A model generated the notes under the pieces. It ran no database searches, was not told the origin of the DNA, and saw only the letters and a program-made list of their open reading frames with translations. Made by a program: the position numbers and the translations under genes. A stretch of DNA of 5,450 bases from positions 1 through 5,450 of the forward strand of contig JAJZBA010000040.1 in assembly GCA_021799155.1 (NCBI GenBank). Reading direction: 5' to 3'. The stretch's first letter is position 1. The number at the start of each line of letters is the position of its first letter. Below are positions 1 through 5,226 of this stretch, one piece after another. This DNA comes from a bacterium (GTDB lineage Bacteria; Patescibacteriota; Minisyncoccia; UBA6257; UBA9933).

Positions 1-2
1 GC

Positions 3-254
3 AATTTTATTTTTTCTTTATTAGAAAGATTTGACCGGCGTTTGGCTTTTAAAATTACCTTAAAATATCTTTTTGAACCTCTTTATCAGGATAGGAGTTT
101 TATCGGCTATACTTTGGGTTTTATTTTTCGAAGCGGCCGGCTGATTGCGGGCGGCATTTTTTATTTTATTTTGCTGGCGTTTGCGGCGGCGGTTTATTTA
201 GTTTGGCTGGTTGTTCCGGTTTTTATAATTTATAAAATTATAACGACGGTATAA
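3..254 (+). CDS. Small membrane protein, C-terminal part (5' end outside window)
   Basis: This is the C-terminal 83 residues of a membrane protein; I do not recognise a named family. The frame is open, without a stop, from base 3 to the TAA at 252-254. A TTG at 42 could be taken as a start, but nothing supports it: there is no ribosome binding site before it, and the residues upstream (ending LLERFDRRLAFKITLKYL) read as normal protein, so the gene most likely begins left of the window. A basic, amphipathic stretch (residues 8-46 of the visible part, with FEPLYQDRSFIGYTLGFIFR) precedes a continuous hydrophobic run at about 47-77, enough for one long or two short membrane helices, ending in a short polar tail. 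From memory, proteins with this tail precede Clp-like ATPases in Patescibacteria; I could not check this. The stop lies two bases before the ATPase start, so the two are probably one operon and may work together at the membrane. Confidence 0.75.
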   Translation, partial: NFIFSLLERFDRRLAFKITLKYLFEPLYQDRSFIGYTLGFIFRSGRLIAGGIFYFILLAFAAAVYLVWLVVPVFIIYKIITTV

Positions 255-256
255 TT

Positions 257-2776
257 ATGACCGACACTACGATTTTTAATATTTATTTTGACGAGCCGCG
301 GTTAAAAATGAGAACGGCCGAGCGGCTGATTTTAAGGCTGATTATTTATTCCGGCTACACGATTCTTTCCGCGGCCGCCTTCACCTTTTTGCTTTCCGAT
401 GTCGGTTGGCTTTTCTGGTCAGGAGTTTTAATGGCGGTTTTTTTAGGGAATAGACTGTTGCATTTAGGACAGGCTGAGCGTTCATTAACTAGTTTAAATA
501 ATTCAAAAAAGCGCTTAAACGGTCAAAGAATCAACGTTGCTCAATATCTTGCTCCTGATAGTCTATCAGTTATAGAGCGGGCAACCGATAAGGCTTTGAT
601 TGCGGGCAATAATTTTTTTCTTTATTTGACGAAATTCTTGTTGGAAAATCGCGATGTTCGCGAGATGATTGAAAGGCTGGACGTTTCTTTTCAAGAATTT
701 AAACAAAAAATCGATGATTTTTTAAAAGAAAAATCTGAAAAAGAAAATTTTCCCGACCTTGAAACTTTTCTTAAAAAAGCTTTTGAAATCAGTTTATTAA
801 ACGGCGAGCGATTTATTGAGCCGCGCGATATTTTTATCGCTTTGGGTTTTGCGACTAATAATGAGCTTGCCAGAGTTTTTAACCTTTTTTCAATTTCAGC
901 GAGCGATTTGGAAGACGCTTTAGTTTTCGGCCGTTTCCGGAAGAAACTTAAATGGTCTTTACATCTACCGTCCGGCTTAGGAGGATTTGCCCACCGGCCT
1001 TATAAAATCAGGCATCGGATTATGAATCGCGCCTGGACCGCCAAGCCGACGCCGCTCTTGGACAAATACGCCGTTGATTTTACGGATTTGGCGAGAGAAC
1101 AAAAAGTTGGGTTTTTAATCGGCCACCGCGAAGAATACGACCGAATGGTTGATATTTTGTCGCGGCCGAGCAAGCCCAACGCGCTTTTAGTCGGCGAGCC
1201 GGGTAGCGGCAAAGAAACTTTGGTTTTCCATCTAGCTTATGAAATTATTAAAGACAAAACGCCAGCCCCGCTTTTCGATAAAAGATTGGTCTCTCTTTCA
1301 ATTGGCAATCTTGTTTCCGGAGCGGCGCCTGAAGAAATAACAAAACGTCTTAATAAAATAGTTGAAGAAATCGCGTCCGCCGGAAACATTATTTTGTATA
1401 TTCCCGACATTCATAATTTAACTAAAACTTCCGGCGAAAACCATTTAAGCGCCGCCGACGTTTTGATGCCGATTATAACAAACGACTTTTTTCCGGTAAT
1501 CGGCGCCACTTATCCGAGGGAGTTTAAGGCGTTGATAGAGGCTCAAAGCGATTTTTCCAATGCTTTTGAAATCATCAGAGTCAATGAAATCAGCGAGGAG
1601 GAAGCGATAAGGCTTTTGACTTACGACAGTCTTATTTTAGAGCGCCAATATAAAATTATTATCAGTTTGAACGCGATAAAGCAGGCGGTCGTTTTGGCTC
1701 ATAAGTATTTCAGACAAAAACTTTTGCCTTCCAGCGCCGAAGAACTTTTAAAAGAAGCCTTGGCCGACGCCAGCCAGAAAGGCGACAAGATTTTACAGGC
1801 AGAAGACATTATCAATATCGTTGAAAGAAAAACCGATATTCCAATTCACAAAACTTCTAAAGAAGAAGCGGAAAAATTACTAAACCTTGAAAATATAATT
1901 CATCAAAGATTAATTGACCAAGAAGAAGCGGTTAAGGCCGTCAGCCGAGCATTAAGAGAATATCGAAGCGGTCTCTCGCGGAAAGGCGGGCCGATTGCGG
2001 TTTTTCTTTTCGTCGGTCCGACCGGCGTGGGCAAAACCGAATTGTCAAAAATTTTGGCGAAAATCCAATTTGGTTCGGAAAGTTTAATGCTCCGTTTTGA
2101 TATGTCGGAATATCAAGACAAACAAAGCATTTTTCGGTTTATCGGTTCTCCCGACGGAAAGCTTGCCGGCAGTTTAACCGAGGCCGTGATTCAAAAACCT
2201 TACTCTTTGATTCTTTTGGATGAATTTGAAAAAGCTCACCCCGACATTTTAAATTTGTTTTTACAGGTTTTTGACGACGGTCGTTTGACGGATAATTTGG
2301 GCCGGGTGGTTGATTTTACCAACACCATAATAATCGCCACTTCTAACGCTCATTCGGATTTTATTAAAACCCACATTGAAGCTCACACGCCGTTTGAAAT
2401 GATTACGGAGGAATTAAAGAAAAAATTAACGGATTATTTCAGACCGGAACTTTTAAACCGTTTTTCAAATATCGTAATGTTTAAGCCTCTTTCTTTATCA
2501 GACATTGAAGCCATTGCCGAGCTTCAGCTCGCTGATTTAAGCCGAACTCTTGAAGAAGCGAACGGCATTAGTTTGATTTTTGAAGAACCGGCAATCAAAA
2601 AAATCGCCGAATGGGGCTACGACCCGGCTTTCGGCGCCCGCCCCTTGCGCGGCGTGGTTTCGGAAAAACTCCGCTCTCCATTGGCGGAAAAAATTTTAAG
2701 AGAAGAAATTATAAAAGGCGATAAAGTCGCAATTGTATTAGAACAGGAAGAAATAAAACTTAAAACATTTAAATAA
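257..2776 (+). CDS. Membrane-anchored ClpA/ClpB-like double AAA+ ATPase with degenerate first ATPase module
   Basis: An 839-residue Clp/Hsp100-family ATPase, expected to form a ring that uses ATP to remodel proteins at the inner face of the membrane. Seen in order: two hydrophobic helices (about 27-46 and 51-67); a Clp_N-like double repeat (about 95-225); AAA module D1 (about 270-515); AAA module D2 (about 540-835) with its C-terminal small domain. D2 is intact: Walker A GPTGVGKT (587-594), Walker B LILLDE (651-656), arginine finger in LLNR (R735), sensor 2 GAR (793-795). D1 is degenerate: Walker A reads GEPGSGKE (313-320, E for S/T), the IDE of Walker B reads IPD (382-384), and the ERRF arginine-finger segment reads SNAF (434-437). 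The pore tyrosines are missing in both modules. There is no ClpB middle coiled coil between D1 and D2, and no IGF/LGF ClpP-docking motif after the D2 Walker B region. The ATG is two bases after the preceding stop, with no clear Shine-Dalgarno sequence, which suggests translational coupling. It would usually be annotated as a Clp ATP-binding subunit; clpB or clpC would overstate what is known. Confidence 0.93.
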   Translation: MTDTTIFNIYFDEPRLKMRTAERLILRLIIYSGYTILSAAAFTFLLSDVGWLFWSGVLMAVFLGNRLLHLGQAERSLTSLNNSKKRLNGQRINVAQYLAPDSLSVIERATDKALIAGNNFFLYLTKFLLENRDVREMIERLDVSFQEFKQKIDDFLKEKSEKENFPDLETFLKKAFEISLLNGERFIEPRDIFIALGFATNNELARVFNLFSISASDLEDALVFGRFRKKLKWSLHLPSGLGGFAHRPYKIRHRIMNRAWTAKPTPLLDKYAVDFTDLAREQKVGFLIGHREEYDRMVDILSRPSKPNALLVGEPGSGKETLVFHLAYEIIKDKTPAPLFDKRLVSLSIGNLVSGAAPEEITKRLNKIVEEIASAGNIILYIPDIHNLTKTSGENHLSAADVLMPIITNDFFPVIGATYPREFKALIEAQSDFSNAFEIIRVNEISEEEAIRLLTYDSLILERQYKIIISLNAIKQAVVLAHKYFRQKLLPSSAEELLKEALADASQKGDKILQAEDIINIVERKTDIPIHKTSKEEAEKLLNLENIIHQRLIDQEEAVKAVSRALREYRSGLSRKGGPIAVFLFVGPTGVGKTELSKILAKIQFGSESLMLRFDMSEYQDKQSIFRFIGSPDGKLAGSLTEAVIQKPYSLILLDEFEKAHPDILNLFLQVFDDGRLTDNLGRVVDFTNTIIIATSNAHSDFIKTHIEAHTPFEMITEELKKKLTDYFRPELLNRFSNIVMFKPLSLSDIEAIAELQLADLSRTLEEANGISLIFEEPAIKKIAEWGYDPAFGARPLRGVVSEKLRSPLAEKILREEIIKGDKVAIVLEQEEIKLKTFK

Positions 2777-2783
2777 TAATTAG

Positions 2784-2801
2784 TGTTTAGTCAACTAAAC
2801 A
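2784..2801. repeat. 18-bp palindrome in spacer, possible operator
   Basis: TGTTTAGT and ACTAAACA are perfect reverse complements separated by two bases (CA). The palindrome starts seven bases after the ATPase stop and ends 46 bases before the PolX start. As RNA it would make an AU-rich stem with a UCAA loop and no following U-run, so it is a poor terminator. The symmetry fits a dimeric DNA-binding protein site or a small genomic repeat equally well. No protein is known to bind it; the role is inference. Confidence 0.4.
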
Positions 2802-2835
2802 GAGTTAAGATAATTTATTCTTATATTTTCACTGT

Positions 2836-2856
2836 TTATGTTTAATTATGTTTAAT
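2836..2856 (+). repeat. 10-bp tandem duplication over the PolX start codon
   Basis: TATGTTTAAT occurs twice back to back (2837-2846 and 2847-2856), with the 10-base period extending one further base to 2836. Each copy carries an ATG. The first (2838) opens a five-codon frame ending at TAA 2853-2855, which overlaps the PolX start at 2848 in another frame. The second ATG is the PolX start. The duplication is exact; any effect on translation is inference. Confidence 0.8.
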
Positions 2857-4572
2857 CAAGACCTTGCCAAAATTTTTTACGAAATCGCCGATTATTTAGA
2901 AATGGAAGGAGTGGCATTTAAGCCTTACGCTTATCAAAAAGCGGCAATCAGCATCGAAACGCTTAAAGAAGACGTTAAAAATATTTATAAAAAAGGCGGC
3001 TTGAAAGCCTTAAAAGAAATTCCCGGCGTCGGCGAAAGCATTGCTTTAAAAATCGAAGAATACATAAAAACCGGAAAAATTAAAGATTATGAAGACATGA
3101 AAAAGAAAATGCCGGTTGATTTGAAAGAATTAATAAGGATTGAAGGAATGGGGCCGAAAAAAGCGAAAATTCTTTATGAAAAATTAGGAATTAGAACCGT
3201 CAAAGATTTGGAGGCCGCGGCGAAAGACCATAAAATCGCGCCGCTTTTTGGTTTTGGCGAAAAAACCGAAAAAAATATTTTAGAAGGTATCGAATTTTTA
3301 AAAAGAAGCAAGGGCAGATTTTTATTGGGAGAAATTTTACCTAAAGCTAGAGAAGTCGAAGAGGCGCTGAAAAATTTAAAAGAAGTCGAAAAAGTAGAGG
3401 CCTGCGGTTCGGTCCGTCGGAGAAAAGAGACTATCGGCGACGTCGATTTTTTGGTGATTTCCGACAAACCTCAAAAAGTGATGGACTTTTTCGTTTCTTT
3501 GCCTGGCGTGGTAAAAATCTGGGGCAAGGGGACGACAAAATCTTCAGTTAGATTAAAAGAGGGTTTTGATATGGATATTCGAGTGGTGCCGAAAAAAAGT
3601 TATGGCGCCGCGCTTCAATATTTTACCGGCTCTAAAGAACATAATATTGTTTTGCGAAAAATCGCTATTGAACAAGGATTAAAACTTTCAGAATACGGTT
3701 TATTTTACGGCATCAAGATGGTTGCCGGAGACACAGAAGAGGGAATTTATAAAACTTTAGGAATGCAGTGGATTCCGCCGGAAATGCGGGAAAATGAGGG
3801 CGAAATTGAGATGGCGCAAAAAGGAAAATTACCAAAGATAATTAATTATAGCGACATTAAAGGCGACCTTCATTATCATTCTAATTGGGACGGCGGCGCC
3901 GAATCTCTCGAAGAAATGGCTGGGGCGGCGATGGCGATGGGGTATGAATACATTGGCGTCGCCGATCATACCAAATTTTTAAGAATTGAACATGGTTTAG
4001 ACGAAAAACAATTAGAAAAAAGGAATAAGAACATAGACGATTTAAATTTAAAATTCAAAATTCAAAATTTAAAATTTAGGGTACTTAAGGGCTGTGAAGC
4101 GAATATTATGGCTGATGGTTCGATTGATATAAAAGACGAGGCGCTTGCGAAACTTGATTTTGTCATCGCCGGTGTTCATTCGCAGATGAAAATGCCGAAA
4201 GAAAAAATGACCGAGAGAATAATTAAAGCAATGAAAAATCCGCACGTTGACATTATTTCTCATCCCACCGGCCGGATTTTAAAGCGTCGTGACGAATACG
4301 AAGTTGATTTTGATAAAATCTTAAAATACGCCAAAGAAACAAGAACGATTTTAGAAATTAATGCCTTTCCTGATAGGCTAGATTTAAGCGCTCAAAATAT
4401 TAAACGAGCTAAAGAAGCAGGCGTAAAAATGATTATTAATACTGATGCTCATCAAAAAGATCATTTGCGTTTTATAGAATATGGTATTGCTCAAGCCCGT
4501 CGCGGTTGGGCGGAGAAAAAGGATATTATAAATTGTTGGTCTGCCGATAAAATGCTAAGTATGTTAAAATAA
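2848..4572 (+). CDS. polX: DNA polymerase/3'-5' exonuclease PolX (Pol beta-type domain plus PHP domain)
   Basis: A family X repair polymerase that fills short gaps in DNA, joined to a PHP metal-dependent phosphoesterase which in studied bacterial PolX gives 3'-5' exonuclease and AP-endonuclease activity; it acts in the cytoplasm in base-excision-type repair. At 574 residues it has the usual family length. Seen: N-terminal 8-kDa-like region (1-80) with a helix-hairpin-helix around IPGVGESIA (58-66), another at IEGMGPKKA (98-106) and a third, weaker one at FGFGEKTEK (134-142); nucleotidyltransferase signature GSVRRRKETIGDVD (187-200) with catalytic D198 and D200, third aspartate D243 in DMDIRV, YFTGS (258-262) and EYGLF (282-286). 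The PHP domain begins at DLHYHS (340-345), with likely metal ligands H342, H344, H374, E417, H444, H472, D533 and H535. The start is the second of two duplicated ATGs; it gives the expected family N-terminus, and no other ATG exists in frame back to the stop at 2806. No Shine-Dalgarno sequence is visible. Oddities are a heptanucleotide repeat inside the PHP domain and WDGG where WSDG is usual. Confidence 0.96.
   Translation: MFNQDLAKIFYEIADYLEMEGVAFKPYAYQKAAISIETLKEDVKNIYKKGGLKALKEIPGVGESIALKIEEYIKTGKIKDYEDMKKKMPVDLKELIRIEGMGPKKAKILYEKLGIRTVKDLEAAAKDHKIAPLFGFGEKTEKNILEGIEFLKRSKGRFLLGEILPKAREVEEALKNLKEVEKVEACGSVRRRKETIGDVDFLVISDKPQKVMDFFVSLPGVVKIWGKGTTKSSVRLKEGFDMDIRVVPKKSYGAALQYFTGSKEHNIVLRKIAIEQGLKLSEYGLFYGIKMVAGDTEEGIYKTLGMQWIPPEMRENEGEIEMAQKGKLPKIINYSDIKGDLHYHSNWDGGAESLEEMAGAAMAMGYEYIGVADHTKFLRIEHGLDEKQLEKRNKNIDDLNLKFKIQNLKFRVLKGCEANIMADGSIDIKDEALAKLDFVIAGVHSQMKMPKEKMTERIIKAMKNPHVDIISHPTGRILKRRDEYEVDFDKILKYAKETRTILEINAFPDRLDLSAQNIKRAKEAGVKMIINTDAHQKDHLRFIEYGIAQARRGWAEKKDIINCWSADKMLSMLK
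4043..4077 (+). repeat. In-frame heptanucleotide repeat (AAAATTY) inside polX
   Basis: Five consecutive seven-base units, the last four exactly AAAATTC, AAAATTC, AAAATTT, AAAATTT and the first with one mismatch (TAAATTT). Three units make 21 bases, so the frame is kept and the protein shows a seven-residue repeat: NLKFKIQ (400-406) followed by NLKFRVL (407-413). It lies in the PHP domain between the H374 motif and the strand carrying E417. The base repeat is seen directly; whether it is slippage or an inserted dispersed element is not. Confidence 0.8.
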
Positions 4573-4601
4573 ATTATGCTCAGTATGAGAATTTCAAACC
4601 G

Positions 4602-4618
4602 TCCCGCTTTCAGCGGGA
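4602..4618 (+). terminator. GC-rich hairpin after polX, possible transcript end
   Basis: TCCCGCT and AGCGGGA form a perfect 7-bp stem with a TTC loop, 29 bases past the PolX stop. It is the only GC-rich stem in the window's spacers. It is followed by TAAAATAAAC rather than a U-run, and there is no T-run on the other strand either, so it is not a canonical intrinsic terminator. It could protect the polX transcript's 3' end, or be part of the surrounding repeat element. Confidence 0.35.
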
Positions 4619-4665
4619 TAAAATAAACTGGGCAATATAAAAATATTTTGAGATAATAGAAATCA

Positions 4666-4705
4666 GAATTTCAAATGAAGCCTTGATTATTTTCATTTGA
4701 AGTTC
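4666..4705. repeat. Long AT-rich inverted repeat upstream of Nudix gene
   Basis: The arms 4666-4679 (GAATTTCAAATGAA) and 4692-4705 (TTCATTTGAAGTTC) pair over 14 positions with a single mismatch (a G-U pair in RNA), around a 12-base loop. It ends 11 bases before the Nudix ATG, where a ribosome binding site would be expected, and none is seen. In mRNA this hairpin would sit directly in front of the start codon. It may affect translation or be the right half of the repeat element. Confidence 0.6.
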
Positions 4706-4716
4706 CTCTACTGAGT

Positions 4717-5154
4717 ATGCGAGAAATTTCAGCCGGGATAATTATTTACAGAAAAACGATTGAGGGAAATAAATTTTTAATTCTTTATCACGGTCGCGGC
4801 TATTGGAATTTTCCGAAAGGGAAAATTGAAAGCGAAGAAAAAAGTTTCCAGGCGGCGGTTAGAGAAACCAAAGAAGAAACCGGTCTAGGCCGAGCAGATT
4901 TAAAATTCGTTAATAATTTCAAGGCGTATGAAAAGTTTTCTTTTTGGCGGAGAATAGGTGAAAAAAACGCGCGGGTTTTAAAAATCGTGATTTTTTATCT
5001 GGCGGAAACAAATAATCCGGCAGTTAAAATCTCCAAAGAACATGATGGTTTTGGCTGGTTTACTTACCGAGAAGCAATGAAAATTTTGAGCAAGCACAAA
5101 GATAGCCAGAGAGTTTTAACGCAAGCCAGCAACTTTCTTCGCGGACAAAAGTAG
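4717..5154 (+). CDS. Nudix hydrolase, Ap4A hydrolase-like (bis(5'-nucleosyl)-tetraphosphatase type)
   Basis: A 145-residue cytoplasmic pyrophosphohydrolase that cleaves a nucleoside diphosphate linked to another group, using Mg or Mn. The Nudix box is complete: G35, E41, then RETKEETGL at 49-57, with the metal-binding glutamates E50, E53 and E54 in place. The start SAGIIIYR (5-12) is typical of MutT-fold proteins. WNFPKGKIE (30-38) just before and into the box, a later FYLAE strand (93-97), EHDGFGWF (108-115) and a C-terminal VLTQASNFL helix (133-141) are features I associate with asymmetric Ap4A hydrolases such as NUDT2. The substrate is therefore probably a dinucleoside polyphosphate, but mRNA-cap-type (RppH-like) or other nucleotide substrates cannot be excluded. 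The ATG is the first one after an in-frame stop at 4684-4686 and gives the expected family N-terminus. No Shine-Dalgarno sequence is visible; a hairpin occupies the leader. The gene has no overlap or tight spacing with polX. Confidence 0.92.
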   Translation: MREISAGIIIYRKTIEGNKFLILYHGRGYWNFPKGKIESEEKSFQAAVRETKEETGLGRADLKFVNNFKAYEKFSFWRRIGEKNARVLKIVIFYLAETNNPAVKISKEHDGFGWFTYREAMKILSKHKDSQRVLTQASNFLRGQK

Positions 5155-5174
5155 AACTTGATTTTTTAGAGGCG

Positions 5175-5202
5175 TTTTTGTCTAATATAATTAGAACAAA
5201 AA
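5175..5202. repeat. AT-rich inverted repeat between Nudix gene and small ORF
   Basis: TTTTTGTCTAAT (5175-5186) pairs with ATTAGAACAAAAA (5190-5202) around an ATA loop, with one bulged A (5196). The T-run comes before the stem and the A-run after it on the + strand, and the other strand reads the same way, so neither direction has the stem-then-U-run order of an intrinsic terminator. It overlaps a TATAAT box, so it may be an operator around a promoter. Confidence 0.5.
5186..5191 (+). promoter_or_regulatory. Possible -10 box (TATAAT) for the small-ORF operon
   Basis: A perfect TATAAT lies 36 bases before the ATG at 5227, ahead of a strong ribosome binding site. The best -35 match, TTGATT at 5158-5163, is 22 bases away, which is longer than the usual 16-18. 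In DNA this AT-rich a chance match is quite possible. A promoter here would fit the switch from genes without Shine-Dalgarno sequences to genes with strong ones. Confidence 0.3.
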
Positions 5203-5210
5203 AATTTAAA

Positions 5211-5217
5211 AAGGAGG
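5211..5217 (+). promoter_or_regulatory. Strong Shine-Dalgarno site for the 55-residue ORF
   Basis: AAGGAGG is a full match to the anti-Shine-Dalgarno core, nine bases before the ATG at 5227. It decides the start of this short gene and is a main reason to believe the gene is real, since the complete genes upstream show no such site. Confidence 0.85.
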
Positions 5218-5226
5218 TTAAGTAAG

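Larger units (their letters stand above)
4576..4718. repeat. Spacer element with imperfect terminal inverted repeats (MITE-like)
   Basis: The spacer between polX and the Nudix gene starts with ATGCTCAGTA (4576-4585) and ends with TACTGAGTAT (4709-4718), reverse complements except one position. Extending inward, 18 of 23 positions match, including TTTGAA near the right end against TTCAAA near the left. Inside are two hairpins (4602-4618 and 4666-4705) and an 11-base direct repeat AGAATTTCAAA (4588-4598 and 4665-4675). It has no coding capacity. A size of 143 bp, terminal inverted repeats and internal hairpins fit a MITE or REP-like unit. No clear target-site duplication is visible, so mobility is inference. 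The right end includes the first bases of the Nudix start codon. Confidence 0.4.

Noticed and set aside
1000..1212. Minus-strand reading frame of about 70 codons
   Set aside because: It lies wholly inside the conserved D1 region of the ATPase on the other strand and has no recognisable protein character.
257..2776. Calling the ATPase ClpB or ClpC outright
   Set aside because: It lacks the ClpB middle domain and any visible ClpP-docking loop, and D1 is degenerate, so a specific symbol would mislead.
3174..3467. Minus-strand reading frame of 97 codons
   Set aside because: It is antisense to the PolX polymerase domain; its Ser/Phe/Lys-rich composition is what reverse-complemented AAA/GAA codons give.
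4043..4077. CRISPR-like array
   Set aside because: Units are seven bases with no spacers and lie inside a coding frame.
4069..4263. Minus-strand reading frame of 64 codons
   Set aside because: It is antisense to the conserved PHP domain, with no ribosome binding site or family signature.
4634..4647. Small AATAT-AAAA-ATATT palindrome in the spacer
   Set aside because: Five-base AT-only arms are expected by chance in DNA of this composition.
5175..5210. Intrinsic terminator after the Nudix gene
   Set aside because: The stem is AT-only in its core and the T-run precedes the stem instead of following it, on either strand.
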